The notes under the pieces: generated by a model
Told to the model about the DNA's origin: nothing
Seen by the model: only the letters and a program-made list of their open reading frames with translations
Database searches by the model: none
Part shown: piece by piece, positions 32,271 to 34,704 of the stretch
Layout of the letters: the number at the start of each line of letters is the position of its first letter
How positions within the stretch are numbered: the stretch's first letter is position 1
Made by a program: the position numbers and the translations under genes
Assembly (NCBI RefSeq): GCF_014656295.1
Contig: NZ_BNCD01000038.1
Span: 1 to 34,704, forward strand
Length of the DNA stretch: 34,704 bases
Source of the DNA: Streptomyces sulfonofaciens
Lineage (GTDB): Bacteria; Actinomycetota; Actinomycetes; Streptomycetales; Streptomycetaceae
Reading direction: 5' to 3'

Positions 32271-33548
32271 GTGAGTTCGATACCACCTGTTGCCGAGACG
32301 AACGGCGAGACGAACGGCGAGGCGCACGGAGAGCCGGCCGGGAGCCGTGCGGCGGCACGGGGCGCGGCCGGCGGCCACGGCGCGCCCCCGCTCCTCGCGC
32401 ATGACCGCGGAGGGGCCACGAACGCCTCAGGCCCCGCGGGCGCCGACGGCCCCTTCGGGTGGCGCCCCGAACCGCCCCGTGCGGGCCTGGGACGGTCAGC
32501 CGCCCTGATCGTCCTCCTCGCCCTCGCCGTGGCCGCCGTCCCGCTGCTGGGCCCGTCCGCGGCGCTGCACGGCACGGGCGAGGAGGCCGCGCCGGGTGTG
32601 CACGGCCTCGCGGCGCTGCGTGCGGTCCTCTTCGCGGCGCTGTGCGTACCGGTCGGGGAGGTGTTCGGGCGGTGGCTGGCGCACCGGGTGCCCGGCGCTC
32701 CGACCGCGCGGGCCCCGGCCTCCTGGGCCGGCTGCGCGGCGGCCACCGGGTTCCTGGCCGCGCTGTGCCTGGCCTCGGTGGCGTCGACCGGCAACCTGGT
32801 GCCGCACCGGCTGTCGGACGTCGACATCGGCGGGCTGTACCGGACCCGGGACGGCGTCCTCGCCCTCACTGAGGTCAACGCCTTCGTGCTGGCGGGGCTG
32901 TGGTCCCGGTCCCGGAGCACGCTGAGCCGGGCGCTGCCCGCGGCCGCGGTCATCGGCGCCGAGGCGTTCCGCGCCCATCTGGCGTGGGAGTCCGTGCCGC
33001 TGCTCGGCTACGGGCTGACCGGTGTCCATCTGACGTGTGCCGCGCTGTGGGCGGGCGGCCTCTGGCAGGTGCTGCGGACGGTACGGCTGTGGGGCGGGCC
33101 CGGCCCCTCCGGCCGGCCGGCCGCGCCCGGTGCCGTCGCCGCGCCCGGTGCCGTCGCCGCGGCCGCACTGCTGGGCCGGTACGCGCGCGCGGCGGCCGCG
33201 CTGCTCGCGGCGGTCACCCTCACCGGTGTGGTGAGCAGCCTCCGCCGTATGCCCTTCGACACCGTCCTCGGCCAACTGGTGACGACGGCCTACGGCCGGA
33301 CGCTGCTGGCGAAGGTGCTGCTGGTGGCGGCGGCCGCGGCACTGGCCTGCGTCGCGCGGCTGCGGCTGCGGCGCGCACTGCGGCCCGGGGCCCGGCTGCC
33401 GGTCCGGATCCGGGGCCGGCCGGGCGCCGGGGACCACCACGACCCCCTCACCGCCTGCGCACCGGCCCGTGCCGAGGTGGTGCTGCTCGGTGTGGTGGTC
33501 GTGGTCTCGGCCCTGCTGACGGCTCTGCCGCTGCCGATCAGATGGTGA
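32271..33548 (+). CDS. CopD family copper-resistance-type membrane protein
   Basis: A 425-residue integral membrane protein. About 70 hydrophilic residues (with ETNGETNGEAHGE) precede eight or so spans. The GVHLTCAALWAGGLWQVL segment carries the H...W-x-GGL pattern of the CopD domain. CopD members move copper across the inner membrane in copper-resistance or cuproprotein-loading systems; no CopC or other copper gene is adjacent, so direction and metal are open. Start GTG 32271 has GGTGAGG upstream. An in-frame ATG at 32226 is the alternative, adding 15 residues. It is convergent with the VIT1/CCC1-type gene. Confidence 0.85.
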   Translation: MSSIPPVAETNGETNGEAHGEPAGSRAAARGAAGGHGAPPLLAHDRGGATNASGPAGADGPFGWRPEPPRAGLGRSAALIVLLALAVAAVPLLGPSAALHGTGEEAAPGVHGLAALRAVLFAALCVPVGEVFGRWLAHRVPGAPTARAPASWAGCAAATGFLAALCLASVASTGNLVPHRLSDVDIGGLYRTRDGVLALTEVNAFVLAGLWSRSRSTLSRALPAAAVIGAEAFRAHLAWESVPLLGYGLTGVHLTCAALWAGGLWQVLRTVRLWGGPGPSGRPAAPGAVAAPGAVAAAALLGRYARAAAALLAAVTLTGVVSSLRRMPFDTVLGQLVTTAYGRTLLAKVLLVAAAAALACVARLRLRRALRPGARLPVRIRGRPGAGDHHDPLTACAPARAEVVLLGVVVVVSALLTALPLPIRW

Positions 33549-33629
33549 GCAGGGCCTCAGGCGCACGGCCCGCACGGTACGGCAGGCGCACGGCGGGCGC
33601 GGAACGGCGGACGCTCCGTCGGTCGGGTG

Positions 33630-33655
33630 CCGCCCGGACGGTCGCGTCCGGGCGG
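33630..33655. terminator. Bidirectional terminator hairpin
   Basis: Arms 33630-33640 and 33645-33655 pair over 11 bp with loop GTCG, between the convergent CopD-like and VIT1-like genes. Confidence 0.8.
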
Positions 33656-33793
33656 GTGGCGGCGGATGGCGGCGGCCGGTGCGGTCCGGCACGGCTCGGG
33701 ACGGCGGGGAACGGCCGGTGAGTCAGGGCCGGTCCACCTGCCCCGCCCTGGACGACGGCCGCCGTGTTCGTACCCCGACGCCCGTCCCGCCGG

Positions 33794-34564
33794 TCACACG
33801 CCCGCGGCCCCCAGCAGCGATCCCACGGCATAGGTCACGGCCATCGCGAGGGCGCCGCCCGCCACGTTCCGCAGGATCGCCGGGCGGACCGCGGCCGCGC
33901 CGAGGCGGGCGCTCGTCCAGCCGGTGACCACCAGGGTGACGAGGACGCACACCACGGTGACGGGCAACCGCCACGCGGGCGACGGCAGGACGATCGCCAG
34001 CAGCGGCAGCAGCGCGCCCGCGGTGAAGGCGACGAAGCTGGCCCAGGCGGCGTGCCACGGGTTCGTCAGCTCGTCGGGGTCGATGCCGAGTTCCACGCTC
34101 GCGTGGGCGCGCAGCGCGTCGCGCTCGGTGAGCTGGAGCGCGGCCTGCCGGGCCACCTCGCGGTCCAGACCGCGCTCCTGGAGCAGCCCCGTCAGCTCCT
34201 CCAGCTCCTCCTCGGGCTGTTCGCGCAGCTCGCGCCGTTCCATCGCGAGTGCGGCCTTCTCGGTGTCCCGCTGGGTGGACACCGAGACGTACTCGCCCGT
34301 CGCCATGGACATGGAGCCGGCGAGCAGCCCCGCGAGGCCCGCGGTCAGCAGGGTGCTGCGCGCATCGGTGGCTCCCGCGACTCCGACGACGAGGCCCGCG
34401 GTGGAGACCACGCCGTCGTTGGCGCCGAGCACGGCGGCCCGCAGCCAGTTGAGCCGCTCTCCCAGCGAGCCGCCGTGTTCCTCACGGTGCCCGTCGTCCG
34501 GTGCGGCCTTCGGACGCCCGCCGCCCTGCGGGTCGTTGTCGGATTGCTGATCACTCACCGGCAC
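33794..34564 (-). CDS. VIT1/CCC1 family iron/manganese transporter
   Basis: A 256-residue membrane transporter of the VIT1/CCC1 family, which exports or stores Fe2+ or Mn2+. LRAAVLGANDGVVSTAGLVVGVAG and AGSMSMATGEYVSVSTQRDTEKA are the family signatures; the Glu/Arg-rich cytoplasmic domain (about 100-165) corresponds to the metal-binding domain. The last 90 residues hold three spans. A 33-residue charged N-terminus precedes them. The GTG at 34564 has GGTGAG five bases upstream; GTG 34558 is a close alternative. Confidence 0.93.
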   Translation of the reverse strand: MPVSDQQSDNDPQGGGRPKAAPDDGHREEHGGSLGERLNWLRAAVLGANDGVVSTAGLVVGVAGATDARSTLLTAGLAGLLAGSMSMATGEYVSVSTQRDTEKAALAMERRELREQPEEELEELTGLLQERGLDREVARQAALQLTERDALRAHASVELGIDPDELTNPWHAAWASFVAFTAGALLPLLAIVLPSPAWRLPVTVVCVLVTLVVTGWTSARLGAAAVRPAILRNVAGGALAMAVTYAVGSLLGAAGV

Positions 34565-34704
34565 AGGGTCTCACCCCCCGATGAGGGGTCCGACACGGGC
34601 ACGCCGCGCCGTGGACCGGGCCGGCGCCGCCCGCCGACGCACCGCGCGCCCGGCGCGACGCCCACCCGGCGCGGCGGCTGTGGGCCGGCCGGGGGCCCGC
34701 CCCC

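Overview
The window looks like chromosomal DNA of a Streptomyces (or a close streptomycete). It is very GC-rich, genes often start with GTG (once TTG), there are strong GC-rich convergent hairpins without long U tracts, and several genes are typical of the genus: an FHA-FHA-ABC exporter, DUF3099, an SGM_5486-type mini-protein, a CynX-like transporter with a FadR regulator, and paired TldD/TldE. The left edge, read on the minus strand, carries the conserved leader that precedes 16S rRNA in Streptomyces, so an rRNA operon should begin just outside the window and run away from it. I saw no tRNA, CRISPR array, insertion sequence, prophage or biosynthetic cluster. This is core-type chromosome, and its most unusual content is in the intergenic regions.

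Layout. 1-310: rrn leader and upstream region with a perfect 24-bp palindrome. 0.3-6.7 kb: 3-methyladenine DNA glycosylase, Spo0M, a PEBP-family protein, an HNH nuclease, an SPFH/NfeD pair, a lone ABC ATPase and a conserved hypothetical. 6.9-10.3 kb: a translationally coupled GAF histidine kinase/NarL regulator pair and a membrane-anchored lytic transglycosylase. 10.4-14.7 kb: the FHA-ABC exporter (minus) and serB (plus). 15-18.6 kb: SixA-like phosphatase, a small membrane protein, the 38-residue SGM_5486 protein, the MFS transporter, and a divergent FadR-type regulator with a palindrome between their overlapping -10 elements. 18.7-20.2 kb: fabG-fabI, the last reductive and NAD(P)H-dependent steps of type II fatty acid elongation. 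20.6-26.4 kb: tldD-tldE, tyrS, DUF3099, a C-rich two-hairpin sRNA candidate and a small Cys/His protein. 26.6-32 kb: moaA, an acetate/solute:Na+ symporter with its DUF485 partner, and a secreted subtilase. 32.2-34.6 kb: CopD-like membrane protein and a VIT1/CCC1 metal transporter.

Most novel signals: (1) the two-hairpin RNA at about 25961-26038, with C5 and C6 runs in 10-nt loops and a U-rich tail, resembling actinobacterial 6C sRNA; (2) the leader of the DUF485-actP operon, with eight CUCC-containing 9-nt repeats and five 6-nt repeats just before a strong AAGGAGG, so the leader could pair with its own ribosome-binding site; (3) a perfect GntR-type operator placed over the MFS/FadR divergent promoters, with a leaderless-type MFS start; (4) a perfect palindrome upstream of the rRNA operon. 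All functions are inferred from reading sequence and from family knowledge; no database search was run.
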